Shown: positions 12,545 through 25,781 of the stretch, in pieces
Numbering within the stretch: position 1 is the stretch's first letter
Layout: every line of letters begins with the position of its first letter
From: Ooceraea biroi
Taxonomy: Eukaryota > Arthropoda > Insecta > Hymenoptera > Formicidae
Assembly (NCBI RefSeq): GCF_003672135.1
Contig: NC_039513.1
Span: 6,510,833 to 6,574,832, forward strand
DNA: 64,000 nucleotides
Direction: 5' to 3'
Program-made: the position numbers and the translations under genes
Notes under the pieces: model-generated
Seen by the model: the letters and a program-made list of their open reading frames with translations, nothing else
What the model was told of the DNA's origin: nothing
Databases searched by the model: none

Positions 12545-12600
12545 ATAATTCGCAATTTAGAAACACGATAATCGATGTTCGATATTCGACATCGTCAATG

Positions 12601-12689
12601 TTTATCATTGCTTCATTGCGAATAGCCTGTGTTCAACGTATACAGCCACGGAAATTTAAATTCTATGGTCTTGCTTATCGATCTTTCCG
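12601..12689 (+). repeat. Diverged 90-bp direct repeat, copy A
   Basis: This copy aligns to 13189-13279. Shared blocks are TTTATCATTGCT, CATTGCGAATAGCCTG, GTTCAACG, ACGGAAATTTAAATTCTA, GGTCTT and TTATCGATCTTT. Copy A lacks a short insertion after AGCCTG and has four extra bases (TGCT or GCTT) after GGTCTT. In one frame both copies read (W/C)VQR(I/V)QxRKFKFYGL, and the substitutions within that segment are mostly third-position or conservative. Nothing outside the segment supports a gene. Confidence 0.75.
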
Positions 12690-13188
12690 ATTTTATTTTC
12701 ACGTTCTCAGCGGATATTTATGTAGATTTGATGATTATTGTTTGCCATATGCATCAGACAATAGTATTTATTAATGTATAAGAGAAAAAGGAGTAATATA
12801 ATCTGAAAAACTTAAAATATAATAAGATTCTTTTTATACAAATAATTAAATTGAAGCACATCAGATTGTAAATACTTTATTATATTTTTAATTATCGTTA
12901 TTGGCTATATATTATTGTACATTAGTATTATAAATGTAATAATATAATATTGTTATAAAAAATTATTTATGCATAAATGTTTACATGATATTTTAATATT
13001 TTATCTAAATTAAATGGAATGTTTTTTTTTGTATGGATAATATTTTTTATTGCAGTCGATGGAAATTACAGTTGCTGTTTCATATAAAATAATAATGTTT
13101 TTAACAATTATTGTTACTTTTAACGATTATTGAGCAACATTGCAGATAATTTTTAAATGCAGAATGCATTATTTATCATTTAGTATTT

Positions 13189-13279
13189 TTTATCATTGCT
13201 GCATTGCGAATAGCCTGGCGTGGGTTCAACGCGTACAGTCACGGAAATTTAAATTCTACGGTCTTATCGATCTTTTCGT
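13189..13279 (+). repeat. Diverged 90-bp direct repeat, copy B
   Basis: Second copy of the 12601-12689 segment, 588 bp downstream in the same orientation. It sits in a 99-codon open frame (13140-13439) containing WVQRVQSRKFKFYGL. The 400 bp between the copies is very AT-rich and holds no third copy. It could be remnants of a duplicated exon, or two fragments of one dispersed repeat. No family was recognised. Confidence 0.75.
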
Positions 13280-13439
13280 CACACATTTAGACATAGATTT
13301 ATTAAATGGCTTAGCGTGCTTGTCGAGTTTACGTGAAGTTTGTCAGCAGCGGTATTTTCACGTGGACTTGAACGATATTAATCCGAGAGTCAACTTTGAG
13401 TTCTTAACTTGTATTCTAACACCAAAGCATTCGGTTTAA

Positions 13440-14795
13440 AATTCCGCTCTTTAATAATGCTCTCAATTCCGTAGAATTATGTGGAATTCGTTGTTTTTAT
13501 TTCAAATAACTGTAACTTTTTTATTTCAATAAAAACACGCATCAAAAAAATTATCCAATACAGTATCGAAATATCTTCAGAAAGTACGATGAAACTTTTA
13601 AATTATTTTTTGCAACAAACTGTGTAGAATTTTATCAAATAATGAATAAATCTCAATTTATTCATGCTTATAATTATTTATGAGATTATCTTATAAAACG
13701 AACTATAGTTTATAAGTAAAATATCACAATTATAGCTATAAAAAATAGCTATTTGTCATATTGTGCAATTAATAAATAATTTTCGAAATATCTAACATTT
13801 CCAAAATTTCCCAGCCGTCTCGTCGCCTAGCAAGGGGCTTCGTTACAGTCGACTGATCTTCAATATCGTACATAGTGCCGTAAACACGCTACGAGGAAGT
13901 TGCGCCGCATTTAATTAAACAGCATAGCACCAATAACAACTCGAGACAACTCCAAACGAGAGAATATGTTATCGTTAACGGAATTTTTCAAATGTTTTTC
14001 ATATCCGCTTCTGTTATTTATTCAAAGTATTTCGATATAAACGAAAAAAACACATGGTGTTCGCTGTTCTGCAATTTGCAGTTAAGAAGAAGATTATTAC
14101 TTGTCAAATTTTCTTCATTCCTTATATTTTTCTATATTTCATGGAATTTATATTGGGTTCCTCTTTAATGAAAATTTAATCGAGCTTAATGAGTGAGATT
14201 ACCACGACTGTAACATTAAAGTTAGTATTAAAGTTAAAGGATTTCAACAGACAAAGCTTTAAAAGTAACAATAAGTAATGGAACGGTTATTAAAGCCATT
14301 TACATTGAACATTGTCTTAAGGGAAAGTTTTAATTTAGAATTTAATTACTGATATGTACATTTAAGTCAATGAGTAAGGTTATTAAGCTATAAATTATAA
14401 AATAACGTTTCCAAAGAAAAATCCTTTTAAAATTTTTCTTAAGAATAAATTATTACTATATATTTTTTTGCAAGCGTTTTAATAAAAACTAAACATTACT
14501 TGAGCAATTTAAACCATTTGTATAACAATTCTTAATATAATAATAAAATAATAATAAATAACTCAAAATATCTTTTGTTTATTCAACCTTACATTTCTCT
14601 ATTTCTTCATTTTTCCTCTTAAAACGTAACTGTTAAATATTATGTGTAACACAAATAATTGTATTATTCTAGAAAAATGTTCAGCTAAATAAATTTAATA
14701 CTCATATAAATAAATGTATTAATCAGATTAATCTATGTAAATAAACTTACAGTTTTGTTCATTTTCATACGCCAAACAATTATGATTGACGAGGC
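13440..14795. other. Gene-free AT-rich stretch upstream of the ratchet site
   Basis: Strongly AT-rich with scarcely any open frame, as expected for intron. It leads into the branch point at 14800. Confidence 0.55.
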
Positions 14796-14799
14796 TTAT

Positions 14800-14836
14800 T
14801 ACTAACGAGTATTTCTGTTTTATGTTTCAGGTAAGT
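14800..14836 (+). promoter_or_regulatory. Recursive splice site (ratchet point) candidate
   Basis: Seen: the perfect branch-point consensus TACTAAC is at 14800-14806 (branch A at 14805). A T-rich tract at 14811-14828 has 14 pyrimidines in 18 bases. The acceptor TTTCAG ends at 14830 and is followed directly by the perfect donor GTAAGT at 14831-14836. Branch A to acceptor is 25 nt, the usual insect spacing. The only other AG in between (14808-14809) is too close to the branch point to be used. Known: juxtaposed 3' and 5' splice sites of the form (Y)nNCAG|GTAAGT act as zero-nucleotide exons, splitting removal of giant introns into steps. Inferred: this position lies inside a long intron of a + strand gene whose exons are outside the window. 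Alternatives are the acceptor of a short exon starting GTAAGT, or a chance match. The exact branch point together with both perfect splice signals makes chance unlikely but not excluded. Confidence 0.62.
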
Positions 14837-14880
14837 CTCAGTGACGAGAATCCGTTTTCCGGAGTCATAGTGATTATCCC
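14831..14880 (+). other. Possible 50-nt recursive-splice or cassette exon
   Basis: The block between the acceptor AG at 14829-14830 and a second donor, CCC|GTAAGA at 14881-14886, is 50 nt long. Read from its first base it has no stop and encodes VSLSDENPFSGVIVII plus two bases. The second frame meets TAA at once and the third meets TGA after three codons. Known: ratchet points are often followed by a cryptic donor that allows exon definition, and the resulting exon is normally removed by resplicing at the regenerated GTAAGT. A length that is not a multiple of three would shift the frame of any transcript that kept it. The peptide was not recognised. It could instead be a true alternative microexon, or just sequence downstream of the ratchet site. 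Confidence 0.3.
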
Positions 14881-14889
14881 GTAAGACAA

Positions 14890-17800
14890 ATTCTAATTTC
14901 TCTAACAAACGTCGTGAAGACAGGAAACGAGAACGGTTGCGTGTGCGAAGTACAATTCAAAGTACGTAAGAGGAAACACATCAAAGTACAATCTCGATCG
15001 TTTCGTGGTTAAATCGAGACTTTGAATTTCGACAAACTGCGCAGAATTCTAAAATGTGAACTATTAGGTAAATAAAACTTTACAACGATACTCTCGCTAA
15101 ATTCACATTTAAAAAAAAGGAATAAAAGCACGAGTTATACATGCATATAAATGATACAATGTGAATTGTTGAAATGTACCATGAAAGAACGTTTGCAGTT
15201 ACGTTTCGACGAGTTTGAATAAACTATTCAGAGAATCAATTGTAGTCACCAATTGTAAACGTGGAGTTAATTGAAAATCTCTCGATATAGAAAGCTCGCA
15301 AAGAGATTAACGAATGAAAAACTCTAAAATTCGGATCACGTAAAAATGGAGTATTTTCTCAATAGGTTGATTAGCAATTTCCGAAACGATGCTACTTTGG
15401 GTTTTCGAAATTGAAGCATTTAACATGCTAATTAGCCTGCGGCGGGCGGTGGCGGCAGTGCGTATCTCATTTCTTCGTGATGAAATGTTCTCAATAAAAA
15501 TATTACGCTCGAAACTTGCTATTTCGTGAAAATCTTATTATGCTCTTATAAATTTAATAATTTTATATTATATACTTTATAATAAAATGTTTGCAATGCT
15601 ACCAGAGAAATCGATCTCAAAATGTTTTTTTTTAAAGTGATCTAAATTACACGATTTGAGATTTGACATATGTTTCCACGCGTTTCAGCAAAACACATTT
15701 GTTAAATTAATTGGAATGTAAATCTTATTTAGTCTGACCTTTATAACTTTTTATAACTTACGTACTAAATACTCAATCAAACTTAAGGATTACTTTTCAA
15801 GCCAAGAAGGAAAAATATGTAAATTTCAAGGAGAAATGAGCTTCTCTCGAGATGCGCACAGTTTTCTTGGCGAACTCGTATAATCGTAACATTGCAGCGC
15901 AATATGGAAAGAAGAAAATGAGGCCTTTAGATAAATGTTTCTCTAGGAGCCGAGTGCGCTATTAAAGCTCGCGACGAACGGACGCGATTAAAGCGCGATT
16001 TTTCCTTGACGTTCGCTAAGTTATTCCAACTCTCTGGGTCCGCTGTGTCGAGGCTTCCGACGCGTTTTGATATTCTGACGGCGATACAGTCCGTCCTAGT
16101 TATGTGATTTATGACCGCCGGTTCCTTAATTTACGTGCCACCGCGATAAGCAAACAGCGCCCATTGGTCGAATTGGCGTGCCCGCTTGTACACGCGAGCA
16201 TGTCAGAATCAGGGGGATAAAAAAGATCCCTTCAGATTTTTCAGGGATCTGGCTTCTGTTTTCGAAAACCACGACACGGCTGGCTTGATATAGTCAAACC
16301 GATGGGAAAGAGATGGGCGTAGCGCGAATATCGCTATCGCATGATCTACACGTGAGCAATTGCACGCCAACGTGAAGTTTGTTATTGGAAACAGAAATAT
16401 TAAATAATAAATTTAATAAAGATAGATTTACAATAAGAAACAGATCTTATATCATGCTTGTTATATTCTTATTTTAAATATTTTGTTTTTTATCCTGAAT
16501 CATATATTTACAATTAGTCTTATACTTCATACTTAATGTTAAAAAGTGAAAATTTGCAACGGATAATGATGAATCTTTTCGTGATATTTCCGACAGAAGG
16601 GAATCGGTTTCAAATTAGTGCAAGAGGTCATAAATGAAAGGTGAGCGAATTAAAATGATTTGTTAGGTTCATCTGGTTTCTAGTACAGATATCTCATGAT
16701 CCCGACGAATGCTATTGTCAATAACAGCAGTGCATCGACGCATTCGAACAATTCGGGAGGAAACGACGAGGCGCAAGTCAGTTTCGTCGTGTAGCGCAAC
16801 AAGCGCTATAATTCATCGTGATACGTGTCCGCTTCTCGAACGTAACACGCGTTACAGGCCAATGACGAGCGATAAGGGCGCATAATTAATCGCCATCGCG
16901 TAAAATCCGCGTTGCACGCGAAGCGTATTGAAAATACAGGGGGATTAACGAGAATACTCCGACACGATGGCGGCTGGATGGCTTGCTCTCGTGTGATGCA
17001 ATGTATAAAAAAGGTCCAGAAGGAATCGAGCTAGCGTTAATTGCCGGTTACTATCGCAAGCGTGGAATGCGAATAAAAGTCTGATGATTCATTGGAGTGA
17101 GTAAGAAAACCGCACAGTGATGTACCGCGTTGCTAGTTGAAGTATGACTCGGCAAAATCCACACGATGCTTGATTTCTTTCTCTTTGATTATTTAAAAGC
17201 GCTCGCAACCTAACACCCTGAGCGGCCCATGATAAATCGGTTTAAGATGACTTGAGAAATTGCAAGTGACTTTTGCTCGATATTATCGAGAGCAATTAAA
17301 ATCAACTGACTTTTACGAGCACCTTTTTACAGCATTTTACTAACTCTTAGCATTACATGTGTTACATTTATTAGAAAAGGATAAATTATTACGATTTATC
17401 TGCTGCAAAAGATCAGCAAATATAAAATTATTAATATATCATTTCACGCAATGAATAATATGCATAATATGTATTTTCAGAATATAATTGTTTTTCAAAA
17501 CGTTTAAGATAGTTGATTAAGATGCTTCTCTCCAGAAATGCTAGTTTTCTAAGATAGACCATAATATATTAAATAATAATTTAAACAAAAGAAAGTTTAA
17601 CTTACTATTAACTCTTCTCCTAGGCCTTTATTTCACGCTTATTCAATTCACTGAATACTTAGAATCTCCTTTTACAATTTAAAGACTTATAAATTCATAA
17701 GCACGCAGCAAAACTACTATTAAAACTACTATTAAAAAACAATTAAAACCTACTGCTACTTGCATTTTAGTTAAAGACATTTTTCAATTTACGGGGAATG

Positions 17801-19930
17801 AATTTTAGTACCTCGTCGATGCGTGTCAATGACTGTACAACTGAACAAGGTGAGGGGGCAACGAATCGTGGAAAAGGGCAACGTCTTCGTGAGGATATTG
17901 AACGTGAGGATTAGGAATTCTCAAGACGCCGTAGATAATGGACCGCTGAATCCGAAAAGAACTGTTATCGTCGGTGCTCGTTGTCGTTGACTATTTACCG
18001 ATTTTGCGTGGCAAGCGCATTCAGAGCGAGAACGTAGTATATTCACAGCCCTGGGGAATAAATTGAGGAAGTTCTCCCATCATATAGACTGCATTGCGAA
18101 ATGCCATGCTTATCACACGCGTGCTTCTAAGGATCCTTCTCGCTCGAGTGGCTGCATGCGCAAAAGTCTGTTTAACGGCGCATTCGGCGGAAATAATTCT
18201 TTCATTCGATGCAATACCTCTCCATCTCGTTTTCTCGTTCGCGCGAAAATGCGGCATCGAAAACGCGGGAGGTAATGGTAAAGTACTAAAGCGATTTTTT
18301 CAAGCGTACGTAGAACGAGATTTTTGCATCAAAACAACGATCACATAAAAATGCCTTTGCCGCTGCATTTGTGTTTTTCGATCGAATACGCCATTTATTA
18401 ATCTTTCATTTAAAAAGTATGTACGTGTCGATTTCTTGTATAGGTCGAACATATTTTAGATTTAACAATTTTGTGATGTATGTGGTAGTACTTCAAATAA
18501 AAACCGAATATTAAACATTTATAACGCGATTTTTGAAAAGGAGTATTAAGAGAGATTTCGTTTTTGTTTCCTTTGGCGAAATTCGTGTGGAAAAAATGCG
18601 CTTACAAAAATGTACATACGAGAAAAGTTAATGGAGTTTTCATTTCAAAAATTTTCTTTATAACAACTTTACACGATTGCGTTACATTGTTGCAATCGCG
18701 TTTGCGATGCAATTTTAGCCGCGTATCGATAAAATTGAGTTAACGACGTGGATTGCGCGTGAAATGAAATCTGTAACATACCGCTAACTAATTTTTGTAG
18801 CCAATGGTTCCAATGGCACCGAAATTGTTCAGTTTTGGTGGCAACCGAAATCATCGCGTTTCCGGGAATACCACGCGCGCACAAGTCGTCGTATCACTAG
18901 TTTCGCGTGCGTTTAACGGCGAATGCAGTCGCAATGTACTCTATTGCGAACTAAATTGAGAAACTTCTTGCATTAGGTATAACATACAGACGCGTACGAG
19001 AATCTTGGCGTTTGAGGGTGAGATCGAGTCGTGCCGCGAGTGTCTTGCAATCATAATCGATTCGACTGTACCTATATATACCCGTCTACCGCAGCCGAGC
19101 ACATGTAATCAACGATCGATGGACTGAACGATACACGAAATCAGGACTTTACGTGTTTGAGGACCCAAAGTTTCAATCAAACATAATAATTCTGGTTTTA
19201 AGAGCTATTATGATAAACAAGCTGTGAAACAGCAAAATGAGGAGGACAATGCGCTAGAATTGTGTAAAATATTCAACGCACCAGGAAATAAAATATTTAT
19301 GATAAAGTCATAGTTTTACGTAAAAGTTTCTTTATAGTAAATATAGAAAAAAAAACATTTTTATTTCAAATATTTAATATTACTCTAACAAGGAATCTTA
19401 AATATTTCAAAAAAATGTTTGAGCTACGGGTTTTTTATTCTTGTTATTTTTTATGTGATACTCGGAGTGAGAATGGAATGTATTTGACAAAGTGTTACAT
19501 TGTCACTGTGTTGATCTATTGGATCATTAATTAATTAGTTCAATACGTTTAATATACTATACCTGCGCAATAATCGTGTGCGTGCGACATGTATAATCGT
19601 AATTACTGATTACCTTTGCCATTTACCGCCGTGAATTGTTAAATAGTATTAATAATGCAATTTACACGTGATTGCGCGTGAGTCACTTGTAGATCATTTT
19701 TTGATTATTAATTATCACACATTTACTTGTGCTAGTGTAAACAACACACTCTAGAATATATTTCGGAATAATGATATTCCTATCTATCCGGAATAAAATT
19801 TTCGCTTTTACGTATTAATAAATAATCCACCGTGTGAAATAGTATAGATTATGTCATTCTGTCGTTTCTACCGATTGTGGGTTGAATAATATCACTTTTA
19901 ATGAATGCTATATATCAATTATACTCTTCA
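14890..19930. other. Gene-free stretch
   Basis: AT-rich DNA with CpG-richer patches at about 15950-16350, 16690-17100 and 18000-18300. An 8-bp stem AGATCCCT/AGGGATCT lies near 16228. A short tandem AAAACTACTATT occurs near 17710-17735. No coding signal. Confidence 0.5.
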
Positions 19931-20390
19931 CCTGATCACCAATTATTATCAACGGTGCGAGGGTGATGTCCATGACACGCGATGCGTGTCCGAGCGATAA
20001 TTATTAGCGTCGCGGACCGGGATCGCGGGCGTCGCGTCGAAACGACGACGGCGTGACGTACACACGTCGCGGACGACATCGACGGGCAGCGGGGATCCCG
20101 AGGGGAAGCCATTAAGGCTTCAGCCCCTGGCGAAAATGACGGTTGACCGTATAAATTACACGTTCGATTTTCGTAACGCCAGCCGGCTGAATTCACGGGG
20201 ACGACCATAAATTTCCGACGTTAGAACGCGCGGTTTCGTAGCGGGGGCGGGCGGAGGGTGAGCAGGGATCGCCGTGCCGGTGCGGTGGTCGCCAGTTTGC
20301 CCCGTAATTTGTAATCGTCGAATTCTACGATCCGCCGTGTGCCATCTTGTGGAACCCAGCAATCCGTGACCTTCTTCTTGACATTAATTT
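19930..20390. other. CpG-rich island
   Basis: Very CpG-dense (GTCGCG, CGACGACGG, CGGACGACATCGACGG) between AT-rich flanks. It contains the perfect stem GACACGC-GAT-GCGTGTC (19974-19990). The frames inside are short and unrecognised. It may be a conserved regulatory block or distal promoter. Nothing in the sequence decides this. Confidence 0.4.
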
Positions 20391-20399
20391 AAAACCTTG

Positions 20400-23300
20400 T
20401 CGTCGCGCCAATCTCCAGCGAAAAAGCTTTCGGTATTATTAACGAGCCGATGCGAATTGGTCAAGCGGCCATTAATAACACTGAAGAATCCCTTCGCCGA
20501 AATTTATTCGAACCCTGGAGATTCTTTGAGCATTATTTATGCTGTTGTTACTAATCGAATTACGAAGAAAAATGACATGATGCATATGGGATAAAATGGA
20601 ATATAAATCGCCGCCATAATATTCTGTAATATATCTTCTTTATTAAATATCGAAATCAATTTTATTCCCTTAATTCTAATAAGGATTGATTATGTTTACA
20701 ACAAATCCGTGTATACTATTTCTGAGATTAACTTGTGTCAATAATTATAAATTTTACTGTCGAGAGATGTGCATAATTGATTGGTTTTAGATGTAAAATT
20801 CTCTGTGAAGTAATACAACAGGCGTTGTTATCAGAATTGCTAGCAGAGACAAAAAGAGTGCCACGCGAAACAAGCCACTTTGTTGCGAACAGTAGCACTT
20901 GCTTTAATAAGGGTTTAATAAAGATGAGCTTATGAAAATTTATAGCGCACGATCCTATTGGCCACGGTAATTTAAATGTGACGATTTGTTTTATTCATGA
21001 GCGATCGTTTAAAATACTTCTGACGTACAGTGCCCGGTTAAATAAGAAGCAGAATATTTCATGCCGCTGTGGGTCGCGCGGCATAAATTGAAAATTAACG
21101 GAGAAGAGTATAAGAGCCATAGAGGAAGCAAATTCATAAAACGAGTCACCCATCCCCGGGGATCGTACAGCGACATTTTTCGCGGATTAGCGTTTACGAA
21201 AATTTTCAAACGTAGCAATTCTCGAGTATCATTCCGGCTCGTACCGATCGTTTATTCATTATGTTTGGTCACATTAAGCGTGTGCACACTCTAGTTGGAA
21301 AATTAAAAAGGTTGCATTATCTAGAAGGTGACAGGTTGTTAAATTCGAGTTTGATATTCTGATGACTATGATTATTAAAGAGTGAATTGCGAAATGACGC
21401 AATCGTTGATACTAAATGCTGATACACTAGTCCGTGACAAATACTCATTGCGACCGTTTACTATGTGTATTGTTTCATGGAATTCATTTAATTACGCAAT
21501 GGAAAAACAACCTTTTGGCGGGATACATCGGACCCCACACGCGTAATTGAAACAATTTTAATTAAACGTGGTCTATAGATGCGTGCGCGCGCGTTTTACT
21601 CAATACGCACGGATCGAGCAGTTTCGATTTTTTTAGTAGCCATCGTTGCGGTAACGCGTGGAAAAGCGCTTACACACTTACACGTTCGTTACGACCCGGT
21701 GTTATCAGTTCAACGATAATGCTCGGTTATTCCGCCTTTTAATTGGGTCATCAAGACCAAGTGTTTCCCTCGGGAAAAACGTTGAAATCCATTAACGCAA
21801 CGATGGTAAAATTGTAACGCTTCTCTTTTTGGCGCAGTGGGAATCTCTTTTCACTTTAGTCTCATCAGCGATCATTTTCGATTGCGTTTATATGGGCCAA
21901 TTTAATACTTAATTGCACGTTCCACCTTTGCTTTTAAAATTTTATTTTTTTCTATATAATTCAATATATTATTTATTTCGCATAACTGAATTATCGCGTA
22001 AGAGATTTTATCTGCGTCAGTTAGTAGATGAAATTCAATCACATATGACATACAAGTTATTCGAGATACTCTTTTTTTTCAAAGATATAGTCTACAGATA
22101 AATTGTAAATAAAACTAAATTTTAATATAAGCATTAGTTGTTTGTAATAAGTTTTTCAATATTTCAATATTTTTTCAATAATTACGAAGTTATATTACTA
22201 ATAAAAACGTATTATACAATTATAAAACATGCTATGTAGCATTTCATGATTGATGCAAGATTATCAAGTTAATAACGTAGAAAATTTTGATAATTACGAG
22301 CTTCAGCTTTACACATCTCCTCGAAAAATGAATTTTCGAAGCTGATTAACTCTCCAAATAAACTATTGTAAGATAAAGCAACTAAATTTCGATGCGCGTC
22401 CCTCTGCCATCTCGTCCGCCGTGATATGTGATCGCTATTCCGGGCAAATATCCGGAAAGCTTCCGCATCGTGAGCGAAAGAAACAGATTCCGATCCACCT
22501 AATGAAAGTCCGTGCACTGAAAGGAGAAAAGCAGAGAGCGCATCGGTCATCAAAGTGCCCGGGAGATTCTTGGCCGGCGAGTATCTTTCTCTCTATTTCC
22601 TGCGCGGCGTGTACAGTCCTTTCATAAAAGAGAGCATCCTCTTTGACAGCTGTAATTACGTTTGCAGCCGAAACGAGTACCGATCGATTACCGAAGGGCG
22701 GTATTATGCGCTCGGCTGAGCTGGAGCTGCAATGAGTTCAAGCACGCTGACAAGCATTTAAGCTGCGCGTTTCGCGGCGCGGCTACGATGCGTGTGTCAC
22801 ACGCTATTACTAGTTAACGGTTATTATTAATTTTCTAAATGGAACCACGACGACCGGCGATATAAGGCGAAAGCGCAACGTCATTTTTCATTCATCGCGA
22901 CGCCGGAATAATGCACGATGTCGTTAGGATGATGCAGGGTGTTTCGAAAATACCAGTGCTTTTAACGTGATAAATCCCTCCGGAGTCAATCTTCCCGTGC
23001 ACGTCGAAGCGCGAGCACGCTTCGTACGCTGCTACAATTGCGCGGTTATGGAAGAAGAAATCTCGGAACTTTTTTCTGTCGCGTCTATCTAAATCATGAA
23101 CGTCTACCGTGAAATTCAGATTAGCATATCAATGGCGATGAAAGCAGTTTGAGCAATTTGCGAGCCTCTCTCGGCTTCTGCCGCGCCGTTCTCGAGCTCT
23201 CCCGTAGAGCAATCCGCTGTAAATATTCTGAGAATATGATGGATGAGGCGAAACTTCGTAGGCCTAACTTCGCAATCGTCTGTCGCGTGATACGCTGTAT

Positions 23301-25480
23301 GGGTTCTTGCGTTATTCTGTAACAACAAAGGGTCCTTTCGATCGGTCAAAGCAGCTTGCTTTTCCCCGAGTTTTCGTGAGCTCGATGTAACGCGGCACAA
23401 TACATCTCTGCCGTGATACTCTTAGGCCTTCGTTTAATGGCTCAAAGTGAATTATTATCCTCGCTGTCCAGGACACGGTAGCAAGAATCTCACGATTGAT
23501 GTTAGGGACTGTGCGCTAGTTGTTTCACCGACTGACAGCGATTCACGTGTCTGTTGTATTATTGTAAAGGGTCTGTTTCTTGTCACACGCAACGATTCCA
23601 TCGATTCACTCGCGCCTCCTCGAAGCGAGATTAATCAGGATCCCGAACGTGAATCGTGGACACGTGTTACTCGTGGAACGTTCTTCCAGAGACACGCGTT
23701 CGACATGGAAAATTTAGCGGTGTCTGACATTTCAAGTGTGGTTTTATTGGGCACAATTTCGCTCAGGATGTAATTTCACGTAAGGATCCTGTTGAAATAA
23801 ACATCACGTGATAGCGCGAATGCGGCAAGACCAAGTCAGAAGTTGGAGCATAAGATGTGAGAAGGACGAGCGACGTAGGGATGGTAGGCGGGTGCGGCGG
23901 TTGTGTAAGGCGAGAAAGGGGTCGCCTGAACATCTGGCAAGGTACCATGTGAAGAGGATGTGCACAAGGCGTGAGGGAAAGAAAATAAAAATAGCGGAGT
24001 TAGTAGATTGGGGAGTACAGGAGGGATGATAGACTCGCTGAACAGAAACGGGTGCATGAGATGAACAATGAAAAGCAGAATCATGAGCGGAGACGCTAGG
24101 GTAAGTGTAATGAGAAAAATTGTCGAACTTCTTCAAGCTGTAAGTAATGACTGAGTAATATGAAAATGCCGGCGACTCTCAGCCGAAGTTCGATTTTCCG
24201 TTTTCTGTGCTTAAAATAAGATACGAAATCTTGTAATAGTGATTGATTATTGAGAAATTAATTTGCAGACGCTGATCCGAATTTGAATTGATCTAAAGCA
24301 GTATCTGACTCGATGCGATTCTCTTCGAGTTCTATTTTCTATAAATATTTGATATACCTTTTTTATTTTAACAAAATCATTTAAGTATTTTGAAAAAAAT
24401 CGTTGACACTTTTGATAACAATAGTGCCTTTTGCGTTATATATACCACTGATTGTTACGGGTTCGATTAGTTTTATTCGCTCATTATCAGGCGAATGTAT
24501 AAGTTGTGTAATTCATCTGTTAATCCACCGACAATTATATCGGCTTGAATGCCGATTTACGTGGCTTTCGACGAAGCTGCTTGTTGGAACAGTTTCGGAA
24601 AACCCGATTTCGTGGTTTGCCGCTCCAAAATCCGTGCTAAACTGACACGTTGGATCATCGGAAGTAACGTGGCGAGCTCCCGTCAGTTTTTTCACGGTTT
24701 TTGTGGTAACGTAATCGTCGGATTGAACGATCTACCCGCACCGGGTACGTTTGATCTGTTAATGTAATAATACGAGGCCAAATTCGTGTTTGCGCTTGAA
24801 TATCGAAGTGATATTGGAGCAATGCGAAGATCAGGCTTCGTTTAAAATGCACAACTGTTATTAATATTGTTTAATATATATTTTTTTGTTTAATAATGTG
24901 TTTTTGATTTCTTAAAAAAGTGATTTTTTAAAAATCATATCGTTTGTTTAATACATTTTTCAAAATTTTCAAAATTTTTTTTATATTTTATATATTTTTA
25001 AGAAAATGGATTTTGTATAGCCTAGGACAATTATATTCAATTTATATCAAAAACCTTTTTATAACATTCTTTTGTAATTCTTTATTAATTTCCTACATTT
25101 TTACACATTTATTGCTACTTAAAAATTTATAAACATCTCGCAAAATCAGTAATGGCCTTTATAAACGAGTAATATCATTTTAACGTCTCATACATATAAT
25201 ATATTTCATTACATCCGATGTTTAGTTTACAAAAGCATTGCATACAATTAATACCTTCAGAATACATTATTTCTGAGACAAATATTAAATTAATTAATGA
25301 AATATATTATATGAATTCATTAATAAACTGTCCAAGTGTAATCACAAATATGTGCATAGATATGCATAATATCCGTTATTTGATCTTAATTACACTCCGT
25401 TTCGTAACTTTTCATGCAGCCATCCCTTTGTGGTCTGAAAATTTGATATTCGAGTATCGTGAAATCTGAGACGTGGGTCT
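20400..25480. other. Gene-free stretch
   Basis: GC-richer at 22380-22960 and 23140-24100, very AT-rich at 24850-25420. Overlapping frames of up to 110 codons at 23.8-24.1 kb occur on both strands and look compositional. GGGTAAGTGT at about 24110 resembles a donor but has no exon upstream of it. Confidence 0.5.
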
Positions 25481-25753
25481 CGAGGGTACGCGAATTGGGA
25501 ACTTCGATTAGGTAGAATGTCCACGTGAGCGTTTTGTTACAGACGACGATGTTATTACGATTCTTCGCGCGCGGCCATTGGTTGTCGTGCCGCCATTGCT
25601 GGCAGTGGACTTTGCCTTTTCTCCCTTTTTTTTCTCCTGGCGATACGGGCAGAGACGAGTTGAAATTGGATCGAAGGGAGGATTCCGGGGAGATGGGACG
25701 CGTCTCGAGAGCCTATCGACTCTCTTTTATTTCTGCTCGGCTCTACTCGATGG

Positions 25754-25776
25754 CCGTGCCCCGTTGGTGGGCACGG
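25754..25776. other. GC-rich perfect 8-bp hairpin next to a TATA-like box
   Basis: CCGTGCCC (25754-25761) pairs exactly with GGGCACGG (25769-25776) around CGTTGGT. It ends 6 bp before TATATAAG. The surrounding 500 bp is a GC-rich island between AT-rich flanks. Confidence 0.5.
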
Positions 25777-25781
25777 TGCCG

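Noticed and set aside
16228..16253. AGATCCCT/AGGGATCT stem as a microRNA precursor
   Set aside because: Pairing covers only 8 bp and does not extend outward, so it is too short for a precursor.
22932..22960. CAGGGTGTTTCGAAAATACC, similar to the start of some insect repeats
   Set aside because: No matching second terminus or target duplication was found nearby, so an element cannot be delimited.
23804..24136. Overlapping frames of 110, 82 and 73 codons on both strands
   Set aside because: Mutual shadowing in stop-poor DNA; no protein recognised and no splice context.
24455..24475. GGGTTCGATTAG resembling a tRNA T-loop
   Set aside because: The flanks do not form a T-arm, and no acceptor stem, D-arm or anticodon arm can be drawn.
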